From Chlorogloeopsis fritschii (GTDB taxonomy: Bacteria > Cyanobacteriota > Cyanobacteriia > Cyanobacteriales > Nostocaceae): 64,000 bases of DNA. The DNA lies in the NCBI RefSeq assembly GCF_043099315.1, contig NZ_CP170746.1; one strand, 5' to 3'. Position 1 is the first letter of the stretch. Each line of letters begins with the position of its first letter. The notes beneath the pieces are model-generated. The model was not told the origin of the DNA. It ran no database searches and saw nothing but the letters and a program-made list of their open reading frames with translations. Positions 42,429-50,338 of this stretch are shown piece after piece. The position numbers and the translations under genes are program-made.

Positions 42429-43463
42429 ATGGAGTTCAAAGCAATGGAGATTGATGTAGCGATCGCAACGAAGTTTGTTCAATTAGTGCTGAACTGCATC
42501 AACCAGGAGTATCCACACAACAACGTTTTCTGGTTTGAAAGCGATGAAGATATTAAGCCACCACGCGAATTGACGCCAGCGTTTTATGGTTGTCTGGATT
42601 GGCATTCAGCCGTACATGGACATTGGTTACTTGCACGGTTAGCTCGTTATTTTCCTGAAGCTGAATTTCAGACGACCGCAAGGGAAGCACTGCAACAAAC
42701 CCTTACTTCAGAAAAAATTCAAGGAGAGATTGCCCATTTGCAGCGATGCCCATTTTTTGAGTGCCCTTATGGGTTTTCATGGCTACTGCAACTTGCGATG
42801 GAATTAGACGAGTGGAGTGATGCCCAAGCGAAAGAATGGGTATCTGTCTTAGAGCCTTTAGAAACAGTGGTTGCAAGTAACTTTCATCGCTGGCTACAAA
42901 GACTTGAACTTCCCGATCGCACAGGAGGGCACTTTCACACTGCATTCCCGCTATGCCTAGCACTCGATTGGGCACGAAGCAAGAACAAGGAAAACCTTGT
43001 GAATCTGATCGACAATAAGGCACGACAATTTTATCTGGACGACAAAAATTATCCATTCCAATTTGAGCCGTTGGGCTATGATTTTGTTTCTCCCTGCCTT
43101 GCGGAAGCAGATTTGATGCGACGCATTCTCTCACCAGCAGATTTCACGAACTGGCTTACTGATTTTCTTCCACAATTACTCACAGAGGAAGTTGTACAAT
43201 TGTTACAGCCTTTACAAGCAGCTAATCCCAACGACTATTTGCAATCTCATTTTCGGGGTTTAAACCTTAGTCGAGCGTGGATGCTTGAAGGTATTATCTC
43301 TGGCTTACCCGATAGTGATTCTCGGCTCGATAGGCTTCGTTCTATTGCTGTTTTACATCGTCAGTTTGGACTGGTAGATGTTGCGAGCGATCGTTATGCT
43401 ACTAGTCATTGGTTAGGGACGTTTGCAATTTATCTCCTAACGGCGCGTGGATTATGTAGATAG
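42429..43463 (+). CDS. DUF2891 protein
   Basis: 344 residues with the family signature PAFYGCLDWHSAVHGHWLLARL at about 50-72, HLQRCPFFECPYGFSWLLQL, and FHTAFPLCLALDWARS. Probably an all-alpha toroid-like hydrolase fold judging from the repeated W/H helices; biochemical function unknown. ATG 42429, with an alternative ATG at 42444. Confidence 0.8.
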   Translation: MEFKAMEIDVAIATKFVQLVLNCINQEYPHNNVFWFESDEDIKPPRELTPAFYGCLDWHSAVHGHWLLARLARYFPEAEFQTTAREALQQTLTSEKIQGEIAHLQRCPFFECPYGFSWLLQLAMELDEWSDAQAKEWVSVLEPLETVVASNFHRWLQRLELPDRTGGHFHTAFPLCLALDWARSKNKENLVNLIDNKARQFYLDDKNYPFQFEPLGYDFVSPCLAEADLMRRILSPADFTNWLTDFLPQLLTEEVVQLLQPLQAANPNDYLQSHFRGLNLSRAWMLEGIISGLPDSDSRLDRLRSIAVLHRQFGLVDVASDRYATSHWLGTFAIYLLTARGLCR

Positions 43464-43882
43464 ATACTTCGAGTAGCTCCAGCGGTCGAATAGGACGTTG
43501 GAGCGGACAAGTGAAAGATCCTAGTGGTAAGTTCAAGGTAGTTGGTTGTCGCTCAACTGTGTCTTTATACTGCTCAAGCTATCAGTGAGAACGCAGTCGA
43601 GAAGTTATATGTAGGTGGCAAGATTAAAACTCTTGAATTGGCGACGCAGAAATTTAGAAATAATCATATAAGTATAATTTGACACAATCAAAACGCGCTT
43701 GCGTGTATTTGCTGAAATAACCAACGCAGAGGGTTTTTAGCTGGGTAGCCGCAATTTATAAGTGCCAAGTCTGAATAAAATTTAACTTTTATTCCTAATA
43801 TCAAATTTACGTATTTTCTCACAATGTCATTTGGATTGCTATATGATAGAGCAAATCCAAATAGAAAATGTTTAAGTCTTAA
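43464..43882. other. Gap without supported gene
   Basis: 419 bp. The 73-codon minus-strand frame at 43688-43909 overlaps the next gene start and reads like translated intergenic repeat (CGYPAKNPLRWLF); I do not accept it. Nothing else recognised. Confidence 0.4.
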
Positions 43883-44614
43883 ATGAAAGTATTTTTCGAC
43901 GTTAACCAATCTATCTTAGAAGCTCTTTTTGAGAGCTATAGTAAAAATGCAAAATTACTAATATCAAAAATCAGTCAAGATAAAAACTTAAGCCAATTTG
44001 ACAGGTTTGATAAGAGGTTTAATATAACTTGGGGAATGAAAATTGAGTTTAATGATAATTTACGTATCACTAAAGAAGACACAAGAGCCTGCTATATGTT
44101 AATGCTCAAAATATCTGATTTATGGTTTGCCTTTGAACATTTAGTTAAGACAGCTTCTGAAGTAATTCCTAAAGATACGAATTTCCATAGCAAAGTTGAT
44201 TTTTATCAAGAAAGTACGTTGGAAGCATTAGGTTTTAATCCAATTACGTCAAATTTTAATCAGTTGATGTATGGTAAAGTTTTGCATAGAGAAGCATGGA
44301 GACGTGAAGTTTATCATCTTCTTGCATATCTAAAAAATAACACTACAGGTGGAACACAAAAGTTAATTGAAGCAGCAATTATACTCATAAAAGATAATAA
44401 TGCATTGCAGGCAAAGCACATCTTTTCAATAGCATACGGAATTAGAAATATCTACGTGCATGAAGGTGTATCGGCTGCACTTGGAAGTCGTAATTATCAA
44501 GTTAAAAGAGCTTTGTATTTAGTTGTATATGACATACTTGTTTTGTACTCATTGGCATTGGCAGACTCCTATTGTTGTAAAAAGTTAATTAACTACTCGG
44601 CTATTCGTCATTAA
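43883..44614 (+). CDS. Hypothetical HEPN-like protein (243 aa)
   Basis: Not a family I recognise. It is helical and soluble. Near the C-terminus IAYGIRNIYVHEG has the R-x4-H arrangement seen in HEPN ribonuclease domains, but no nucleotidyltransferase or toxin partner is adjacent. AT-rich codon use compared with its neighbours suggests acquired DNA. Confidence 0.5.
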   Translation: MKVFFDVNQSILEALFESYSKNAKLLISKISQDKNLSQFDRFDKRFNITWGMKIEFNDNLRITKEDTRACYMLMLKISDLWFAFEHLVKTASEVIPKDTNFHSKVDFYQESTLEALGFNPITSNFNQLMYGKVLHREAWRREVYHLLAYLKNNTTGGTQKLIEAAIILIKDNNALQAKHIFSIAYGIRNIYVHEGVSAALGSRNYQVKRALYLVVYDILVLYSLALADSYCCKKLINYSAIRH

Positions 44615-44748
44615 TTAGCTCTGCTTGGTTAATGTCCGCAAAAGCAAATTCGCTGCTTCCACCAGTGAAGAGCAATCGGTAGCGATCGCCTCGGTTATAG
44701 ATATCGGATTGCGCTAGTTCTACCGAGGCGTGGCTTAGAAAATGAAAG

Positions 44749-45486
44749 TTACCTAAATTTAGTGTTGTGCAGAATTAAGTTCATAAATTCCTCACGAGTG
44801 CGAGCATCGTCTGCAAACACACCTCGCATCGCGCTGGTAACAGTCCAAGAACCAGGTTTCTGCACGCCGCGCATTACCATGCACATATGAGTTGCTTCCA
44901 GTACCACTGCTACCCCTTGAGGTTTGAGTAATCCTTGCAGTGCATCTGCAATTTGTAGGGTAAGACGCTCTTGTACTTGCAATCGTCGCGCATACATTTC
45001 ACAAATACGGGCTATCTTGGATAATCCAATTACTTTTCCATTCGGAATATATGCTACATGAGCACGACCGATAATCGGCAGAATATGATGCTCGCAGGAA
45101 CTAAAAATATCGATATCCCGGACTAGCACCATTTCATTAGCATCTTCTGTGAAGACTGCACCATTGAGCAGTTCATCTAAAGATTCATGATATCCCTTGG
45201 TGAGAAACTGCAAAGCTTTGACTACTCTTTTAGGAGTGTCTTTTAAACCTTCGCGTTCTGGATCTTCTCCTAAGCCAAGTAGCAAAGTCCGCACAGCTTG
45301 CATCATTTCAGCTTCTGTTACTTTTGGCGTTTGCTGAGTAGATAATGATGACAATACTTCTGATGCAGAATTTAGTTCGGGAGGAATCGATAGAGTCATG
45401 TTTTGATTTTGTTGGAAGGTTTTTACTGGTGAAACTTTAGATTTACTAGTTGTTAAATTCCAAGTATTTTTACGAGGAATTAACAA
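44749..45486 (-). CDS. folE: GTP cyclohydrolase I
   Basis: 245 residues, of which the first 50 are a variable extension (an internal ATG at 45399 is a possible start). Converts GTP to dihydroneopterin triphosphate. Zinc ligands are in SCEHHILPIIGRAHVAYIP and HMCMVMRGV. It lies 9 bp downstream of the COG0523 GTPase gene, an association seen repeatedly in zinc-starvation regulons where FolE or a paralogue must be kept metallated. Confidence 0.92.
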   Translation of the reverse strand: MLIPRKNTWNLTTSKSKVSPVKTFQQNQNMTLSIPPELNSASEVLSSLSTQQTPKVTEAEMMQAVRTLLLGLGEDPEREGLKDTPKRVVKALQFLTKGYHESLDELLNGAVFTEDANEMVLVRDIDIFSSCEHHILPIIGRAHVAYIPNGKVIGLSKIARICEMYARRLQVQERLTLQIADALQGLLKPQGVAVVLEATHMCMVMRGVQKPGSWTVTSAMRGVFADDARTREEFMNLILHNTKFR

Positions 45487-45495
45487 CTATTTTAA

Positions 45496-46572
45496 TTATG
45501 TCAAACATTCATTGATAAGTGATAAAATTTTGCTAGTATCTAAATCTCGTCCAATTAAAACTAATTGATTTGTAGGTGTAGTTTTCCATTCATCTGCATC
45601 TAATTGATAGCGCGGCCCACTCAGTTGAAAAATGTGCCGTAAAGGACTGTCACTGAACCAAAGTATTCCTTTAGCACGAAAAATATTTTGTGGCAAATGT
45701 TCGGTGAGAAAAGTTTGAAATTTTTGGACATCAAAGGGGCGATCGCTTTGGAAAGATACAGAAACAAATCCATCATTTTCTAAATGGTTGGACTGATGCC
45801 CATGATGATGGTGATGGTGGTGGTGATGCTCGTGAGTATCTTCATGATGGTGATGCTCGTGAGTGTGTTCATGATGATGATGTTCATGGGTATCTTCCTC
45901 AATTTCGGAAGTATACTCATCTATTGGAGTCAGATTCACATCTAAAATTAAAGGCAATGGCACTTGACCATATTGAGTATGCAGGATTCTTGCTCCAGCT
46001 TTAATATCCTGAATATAAGCTTCTAATTCTTTTAACTTTTCTTGGGTTGCAAGATCAGTTTTATTTAGCAAAACTACATCCGCATAAGTTATCTGTTTTA
46101 AAGCTGCTTCACTTTCGTAATGGTTAGGAGTAAATGCTTCTGAATCTACCAGAGTGATGATAGAATCTACCCTAGTTAAATCTCTCAGTTCTGTCCCTAA
46201 AAAAGTGAGGATAATTGGCAGAGGATCGGCAACACCAGTAGTTTCAATCACAAGATAATCAATCCGGTCTTCTCGTTCTAAAACTCGATAGACAGCATCG
46301 ACTAATCCATCGTTAATAGTACAACAAATACAGCCATTACTCAGTTCTACCATATCCTCATCCATAGATATGAGTAGCTGACTGTCTATATTAATATCAC
46401 CAAATTCATTAACTAAAACAGCAACTTTTAAATTCTGCTTATTCTTGAGAATTTGATTGAGCAGCGTGGTTTTACCACTACCCAAAAATCCTGTAATTAT
46501 AGTAACTGGCATTCCCCGCTTGGGAATATCGAGCATTTCAATGTTGGTTTGTGTTTCTGTTTGATAAATCAT
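45496..46572 (-). CDS. COG0523 (CobW/ZigA-type) GTPase metallochaperone with His-rich tract
   Basis: 358 residues. Walker A GFLGSGKTTLLNQIL, the metal motif GCICCTI (CxCC), GE/NKTD motifs (LLNKTDLA). About residues 220-265 contain a His/Glu/Asp tract with more than 25 histidines, including a run of nine, a likely zinc reservoir. The C-terminal CobW_C domain follows. Such GTPases insert zinc into client proteins; FolE immediately downstream is the likely client (inference). A Zur-like box is 240 bp upstream. Confidence 0.9.
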   Translation of the reverse strand: MIYQTETQTNIEMLDIPKRGMPVTIITGFLGSGKTTLLNQILKNKQNLKVAVLVNEFGDINIDSQLLISMDEDMVELSNGCICCTINDGLVDAVYRVLEREDRIDYLVIETTGVADPLPIILTFLGTELRDLTRVDSIITLVDSEAFTPNHYESEAALKQITYADVVLLNKTDLATQEKLKELEAYIQDIKAGARILHTQYGQVPLPLILDVNLTPIDEYTSEIEEDTHEHHHHEHTHEHHHHEDTHEHHHHHHHHHGHQSNHLENDGFVSVSFQSDRPFDVQKFQTFLTEHLPQNIFRAKGILWFSDSPLRHIFQLSGPRYQLDADEWKTTPTNQLVLIGRDLDTSKILSLINECLT

Positions 46573-46810
46573 GGTTTTTGAGATCTATTTCGTGAACTTG
46601 AGTCAATTGCGTGTCTATGTGTGAATGAAACTCACACGGGTAAACTATGCTGTGCCAAAGAGTGGAATTACAAACGAAACCTATTTCTGTAACTAATTTG
46701 ATCGCAGTCTTGATACTTAGATGTAGCTTTTGCACTGCTGTTGCCAAGATGTTTGTACAAAGCAGGTTCAAGCTTAAGTTGGACTGGATCGAGGAAGTAA
46801 GCATATACAT

Positions 46811-46828
46811 TAACGATAATCGTTATCA
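46811..46828 (-). promoter_or_regulatory. Zur-like box upstream of the COG0523-folE operon
   Basis: TAACGATAATCGTTA (46811-46825) is a perfect 7-1-7 palindrome. Read on the minus strand, TGATAACGATTATCG (46828-46814) matches 13 of 15 positions of TGATAATNATTATCA. It lies about 240 bp upstream of the GTPase start. Confidence 0.6.
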
Positions 46829-46996
46829 TAATAACCTAAAAAAAGTTTTTTGAGAGGTGATTGAGTATAGAGATTGATAAGACTGACTGTCAGGATTTAC
46901 GCACAAGTTATGGAATAATAAACCGCAGAGAACGCTAGGGAACGGAGTCAAGAGGATTTGAGAGGGATTTTGCCTAAGTCCTAACTATTTGAAGGT

Positions 46997-47140
46997 GTGA
47001 CGCGCGATCGCGTGATGAAGCGAATTGCTCCTGTAGAAGCAGGTGCGCCCAAATTATGGACTTTTATTCAAAGATTAGTTGAAGACTGTGTTGCGGCAGG
47101 TTATTTACAAGATACTCCCGTTGCCAACATGAATCATTAA
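46997..47140 (+). CDS. Small ORF or gene remnant (47 aa)
   Basis: GTG start, reading MKRIAPVEAGAPKLWTFIQR and LVEDCVAAGYLQDTP. It has protein-like composition but no evident ribosome site, and looks like the C-terminal part of a helical protein. Family unknown. Confidence 0.25.
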   Translation: MTRDRVMKRIAPVEAGAPKLWTFIQRLVEDCVAAGYLQDTPVANMNH

Positions 47141-47229
47141 ATCACCGTTTGTTAAGGCGATCGCGCATACAAGCATACTCCTGTTTTAAGAATTACATTA
47201 GAATTACGTCCTTTACAGGAGTAGTTGCC

Positions 47230-48549
47230 ATGCTGGAGGCAAGACAAATATTACAGGAGCGCTATCAACTTAAGCAAAAATTAGGACAAAATGCAGGGCG
47301 TCAGACATGGTTAGCTGAAGACTTAGCAACTGAGCCAAAGGAACCTGTGATTGTAAAGCTTTTAGCTTTTGGCGATCGCTTCCAATGGGAGGATCTCAAG
47401 CTTTTTGAGCGGGAAGCAGATGTACTCAAGAACTTGAGCCATCCCTGCATTCCCAAGTACCGCGATTATTTTTCTATTGATGATCGCATTCTCTGGTTTA
47501 CTTTAGTTCAAGAATTTATTCCCGGTTCATCTCTTAAAGAATTATTAAATCAAGGAAGAAAATTTTCTGAACAAGAGGTGCGAAAATTTGCTACTGATGT
47601 ATTGGAAATTCTCAATTATTTGCACTCCTTGATTCCACCTGTTCTCCACCGTGATATTAAACCAAGTAATTTGATTTTAGGTGAAGACAATCAAATTTAT
47701 GTGGTTGACTTTGGGGCGGTACAAGATAAAGCCACTGCCCCAGGAGGCACATTTACAGTAGTTGGTACTTACGGATATACTCCTATAGAACAATTTGGTG
47801 GTAGAGCAGTTCCTGCTTCTGATATTTACGCTTTAGGAGCCTCCTTAATTCATCTGGTTACAGGTACTGCACCTGCTGATTTACCACAGCGAAATATGCG
47901 AATTCAGTTTAGCGATCGCACTAACTTAAGTCCTCAGTTTGTGCGTTGGCTAGAAGGAATGACAGAACCAGATGTTGAGCAAAGATTTAAAACAGCTACC
48001 CAAGCTTTAGAAGCTCTCAACAGTCGCCTTGTTTCTCAATCCTCATTTTTAGTTTCTCAACCCCACGGTAGCCGAGTTCAACTTAAGAAAACTGCCAGCC
48101 AATTAGAAATAAAAATTCCAGCTAGAGGGCTACAATTTTCAGATTCTTTTTTAATATTTTTTGTTACTGTTTGGTATGGTTTTCTGATAACTTCAGGTTT
48201 TGTTCTTTATCCTTTTTTATTACTTCATTGGATAGCTGGCTTATTTCCACTAACTTTGTTGATTTTGCCTGCTTTTGGGGAAGTGTACATTTATTTTAAC
48301 CATGACTATTTTTTTATAGTGTGGAAATTATTTGGTCACCACTATCGACGACAGCAGGGAAATACTTCAGCTATTCATAATGTTTATATTAATAGAGAAC
48401 CGATTTCTTCTAATAATAAACCTTTGATGTGTGTCACTGTTGAAGCTGGAACACAAAAATATAAGTTTGGTTCATTTAGTCCTGAGTTAGCTGATGCAGA
48501 ACGTAAATGGTTGGTTCGAGAAATTAAAGAATGGTTAGGACTACAATAA
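47230..48549 (+). CDS. Membrane-attached Ser/Thr protein kinase
   Basis: 439 residues from ATG 47230 (MLEARQILQERYQLKQKLGQ) behind CAGGAG; the open frame extends further upstream without a convincing start. Kinase domain 10-290: K43 (VIVKLL), H140-R-D142 (LHRDIKPSNLIL), D160-F-G. After a linker, two hydrophobic helices (about 330-380) anchor it in the membrane, followed by an 80-residue cytosolic tail. Hanks-type kinases are numerous in Nostocales. Its closeness to the graspetide genes may be coincidental. Confidence 0.88.
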   Translation: MLEARQILQERYQLKQKLGQNAGRQTWLAEDLATEPKEPVIVKLLAFGDRFQWEDLKLFEREADVLKNLSHPCIPKYRDYFSIDDRILWFTLVQEFIPGSSLKELLNQGRKFSEQEVRKFATDVLEILNYLHSLIPPVLHRDIKPSNLILGEDNQIYVVDFGAVQDKATAPGGTFTVVGTYGYTPIEQFGGRAVPASDIYALGASLIHLVTGTAPADLPQRNMRIQFSDRTNLSPQFVRWLEGMTEPDVEQRFKTATQALEALNSRLVSQSSFLVSQPHGSRVQLKKTASQLEIKIPARGLQFSDSFLIFFVTVWYGFLITSGFVLYPFLLLHWIAGLFPLTLLILPAFGEVYIYFNHDYFFIVWKLFGHHYRRQQGNTSAIHNVYINREPISSNNKPLMCVTVEAGTQKYKFGSFSPELADAERKWLVREIKEWLGLQ

Positions 48550-48587
48550 ACATTATCAATTGTTAAGAAATCTTTCATAAATTTAAA

Positions 48588-48617
48588 ATCCCCGACTTCT
48601 TTAAGAAGTTGGGAATC
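48588..48617 (+). terminator. CCCCGACTTCT-type palindrome, copy 4
   Basis: ATCCCCGACTTCT, loop TTA, AGAAGTTGGGAAT, 40 bp after the kinase stop. Probable terminator separating the kinase from the graspetide genes. Confidence 0.6.
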
Positions 48618-48822
48618 TGTATTTTAGACTGTATTTAATTGTTAAGATATCAATACTTCGTAAAAAGGAAATATTTATTTCTTATATATGTAACTTAAAC
48701 GGCTTTAAGCTGAAGTATATATGTTTTTGTATTAGATTATAATCCGTGTTAGGAAGTAAATATAAACTCTATTCAAGATACTTTGTAATGTATCGATTAA
48801 TTTACATTTTTGGAGTTTTTTT

Positions 48823-49125
48823 ATGCGACACCCATTTGATTTAGATATTTCGGAACTCAAATCTTTGAATTTAGAAATTGAAGACATCAGTAACGATGAA
48901 GCCGAGAAAGTTTCTGGTGGTGCTGATGCTACAACTTTAGCAGTGGGCGAGGAAGGTGGTGGTGAAGTTACAACCCTCGCCTTGGGTGAAGAAGGTGGTG
49001 AAATGACTACCGAAGCTTTTGGTGAAGAAGGAGGAGGGGGACAAGTTAGTACCAAAGCTTTAGGTGAAGAAGGGGGCATAATTATCACAAAGGCCTGGTT
49101 TGAACACGGTGGTTTTTGCTTTTGA
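48823..49125 (+). CDS. Graspetide (plesiocin-like omega-ester RiPP) precursor peptide
   Basis: 100 residues. Leader about 1-33 (MRHPFDLDISELKSLNLEIE... ending EKVSGG), with a double-glycine that may mark cleavage. The core has four repeats of T-T-x-A-x-G-E-E: T37-T38/E43-E44, T50-T51/E56-E57, T62-T63/E68-E69 and S76-T77/E82-E83, each followed by G-G. A degenerate fifth unit has only T89 and E94. The TTxxxxEE pattern is that of plesiocin, where an ATP-grasp ligase links Thr side chains to Glu side chains by esters. GGAG lies 7 bp upstream of the ATG. The ligase gene follows 161 bp downstream. Confidence 0.88.
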   Translation: MRHPFDLDISELKSLNLEIEDISNDEAEKVSGGADATTLAVGEEGGGEVTTLALGEEGGEMTTEAFGEEGGGGQVSTKALGEEGGIIITKAWFEHGGFCF

Positions 49126-49286
49126 ACCATTTTAATTCTTTCCAAAGACCTTGTTTAAATTCCACTGTTATATGGGCTGAAAATCTTCATAAAATGTCTG
49201 GTTTGTGTTTTTCAGACTATGAAATTGCAGCATGATAAATCAAATGCTGCAATTTTATTAAATAAATATTTTCTAAATTTTTTAAG

Positions 49287-50189
49287 ATGAATATTTTAAT
49301 TTTGGGTAATGCTCAAGATGCCCATGCCTCAGCAATCAAAAATGCTCTGATGGAGGCGGGAGTAATGGCAGATTATTTAGATACGTCTTTATTCCCAACT
49401 CAATTACGCATATCGTGGAAACCAAATCAAACAGGACATTTAATATTGCCAGAAGGGCGCAGGCTAGAAATTGAAGATATCCATAGTGTTTACTGGCGGA
49501 ATTTTTCTGGGGTTTCTGTGCCTCCTTTATCCGATCGCCATCAGCAGCAAATAGCCATCAATGATTCAATGAGTACTTTGCGATCGCTCATGCAATCTTG
49601 TCAGCCACGTTGGGTAAATTCTTGGCAGGCATACCAATTTCACAAAGAAAAACCTCTCCAACTGAGCAAGGTGAAACAAATAGGAGTGACAATTCCCCAA
49701 ACTCTGATTAGTAACGATCCAGAGGAAGTGATTAATTTTATCCAATCCTTAGATAAAGTAATATTTAAGCCTGTATATGGAGGCGCACACACCAAATTAG
49801 TAACAGCAGATCATCTAGAACCAGAACGATTGAGTTTAGCTCTGAGTTTTTCTCCTGTAACTATACAAGAATACGTTCCAGGCACTAATATTCGTAGCTA
49901 TGTAATTGGTAAGTCAGTTTATACAGCTGAAATTCGCAGCAGCCAGTTAGACTTTCGAGAAGATGTGGAAGCTGAGTTAATTCCCATAGAATTGCCTGCT
50001 ACGGTTCAACAACAATGTTTAGATATTGCTCAAGCATTGATGCTAGAGTGGACAGCCATTGATTGGCGTCGTAGGCATGACGGAGAATACTTTTTCCTAG
50101 AAGCAAATCCTAGCCCAATGTTTTTGCACTTTGAGCGGCAAACAAGATTTCCCATTACTCGTAAGTTAGTCGAACTGTTGATGCATTAG
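49287..50189 (+). CDS. ATP-grasp macrocyclase for graspetide precursor (MvdD/PsnB-like)
   Basis: 300 residues. N-terminal pre-ATP-grasp region with YWRNFSG, then the ATP-grasp core: VIFKPVYGGAHTKLV, VTIQEYVPGTNIRSYVIG, and the metal-binding end DGEYFFLEANPSPMFLHFE. It would form the Thr-Glu ester rings on the precursor encoded just upstream on the same strand. A dedicated transporter or protease is not adjacent. The length and the FLEANPSPMF motif match ribosomal-peptide maturases rather than glutathione synthetases. Confidence 0.88.
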   Translation: MNILILGNAQDAHASAIKNALMEAGVMADYLDTSLFPTQLRISWKPNQTGHLILPEGRRLEIEDIHSVYWRNFSGVSVPPLSDRHQQQIAINDSMSTLRSLMQSCQPRWVNSWQAYQFHKEKPLQLSKVKQIGVTIPQTLISNDPEEVINFIQSLDKVIFKPVYGGAHTKLVTADHLEPERLSLALSFSPVTIQEYVPGTNIRSYVIGKSVYTAEIRSSQLDFREDVEAELIPIELPATVQQQCLDIAQALMLEWTAIDWRRRHDGEYFFLEANPSPMFLHFERQTRFPITRKLVELLMH

Positions 50190-50194
50190 TAGTT

Positions 50195-50338
50195 AAGAAG
50201 GCAGATGGCAGATGGTAGAGGGCAGAAGGAAAGGATAAGGGAAAAGAATATGCTGATCCATTCTCGATGTCCCCGTGTCCCCCTGTCACCTTGTCCTGTT
50301 CATCTGTTCCCTGTAACCTGTACCCTGTTCCCTTCCGA
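50195..50338. repeat. GGCAGATGGCAGA and CCCCCTGTCACC heptamer arrays
   Basis: AAGGCAGATGGCAGATGG units followed by GTCCCCGTGTCCCCCTGTCA and CCTGTTCCCTG units, an inverted-repeat spacer between the convergent ligase and amidase genes. Confidence 0.55.

Larger units (their letters stand above)
46573..47229. other. Intergenic region with a Zur-like box and a small ORF
   Basis: Contains the inverted repeat at 46811-46828 and a 47-codon frame at 46997-47140; otherwise nothing recognised. Confidence 0.45.

Noticed and set aside
43688..43909. 73-codon minus-strand ORF
   Set aside because: It overlaps the start of the plus-strand gene at 43883 and much of it reads like intergenic repeat; no ribosome site.
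46538..46810. 90-codon minus-strand ORF upstream of the COG0523 GTPase
   Set aside because: Overlaps the GTPase start out of frame, composition not protein-like; better explained as leader region.
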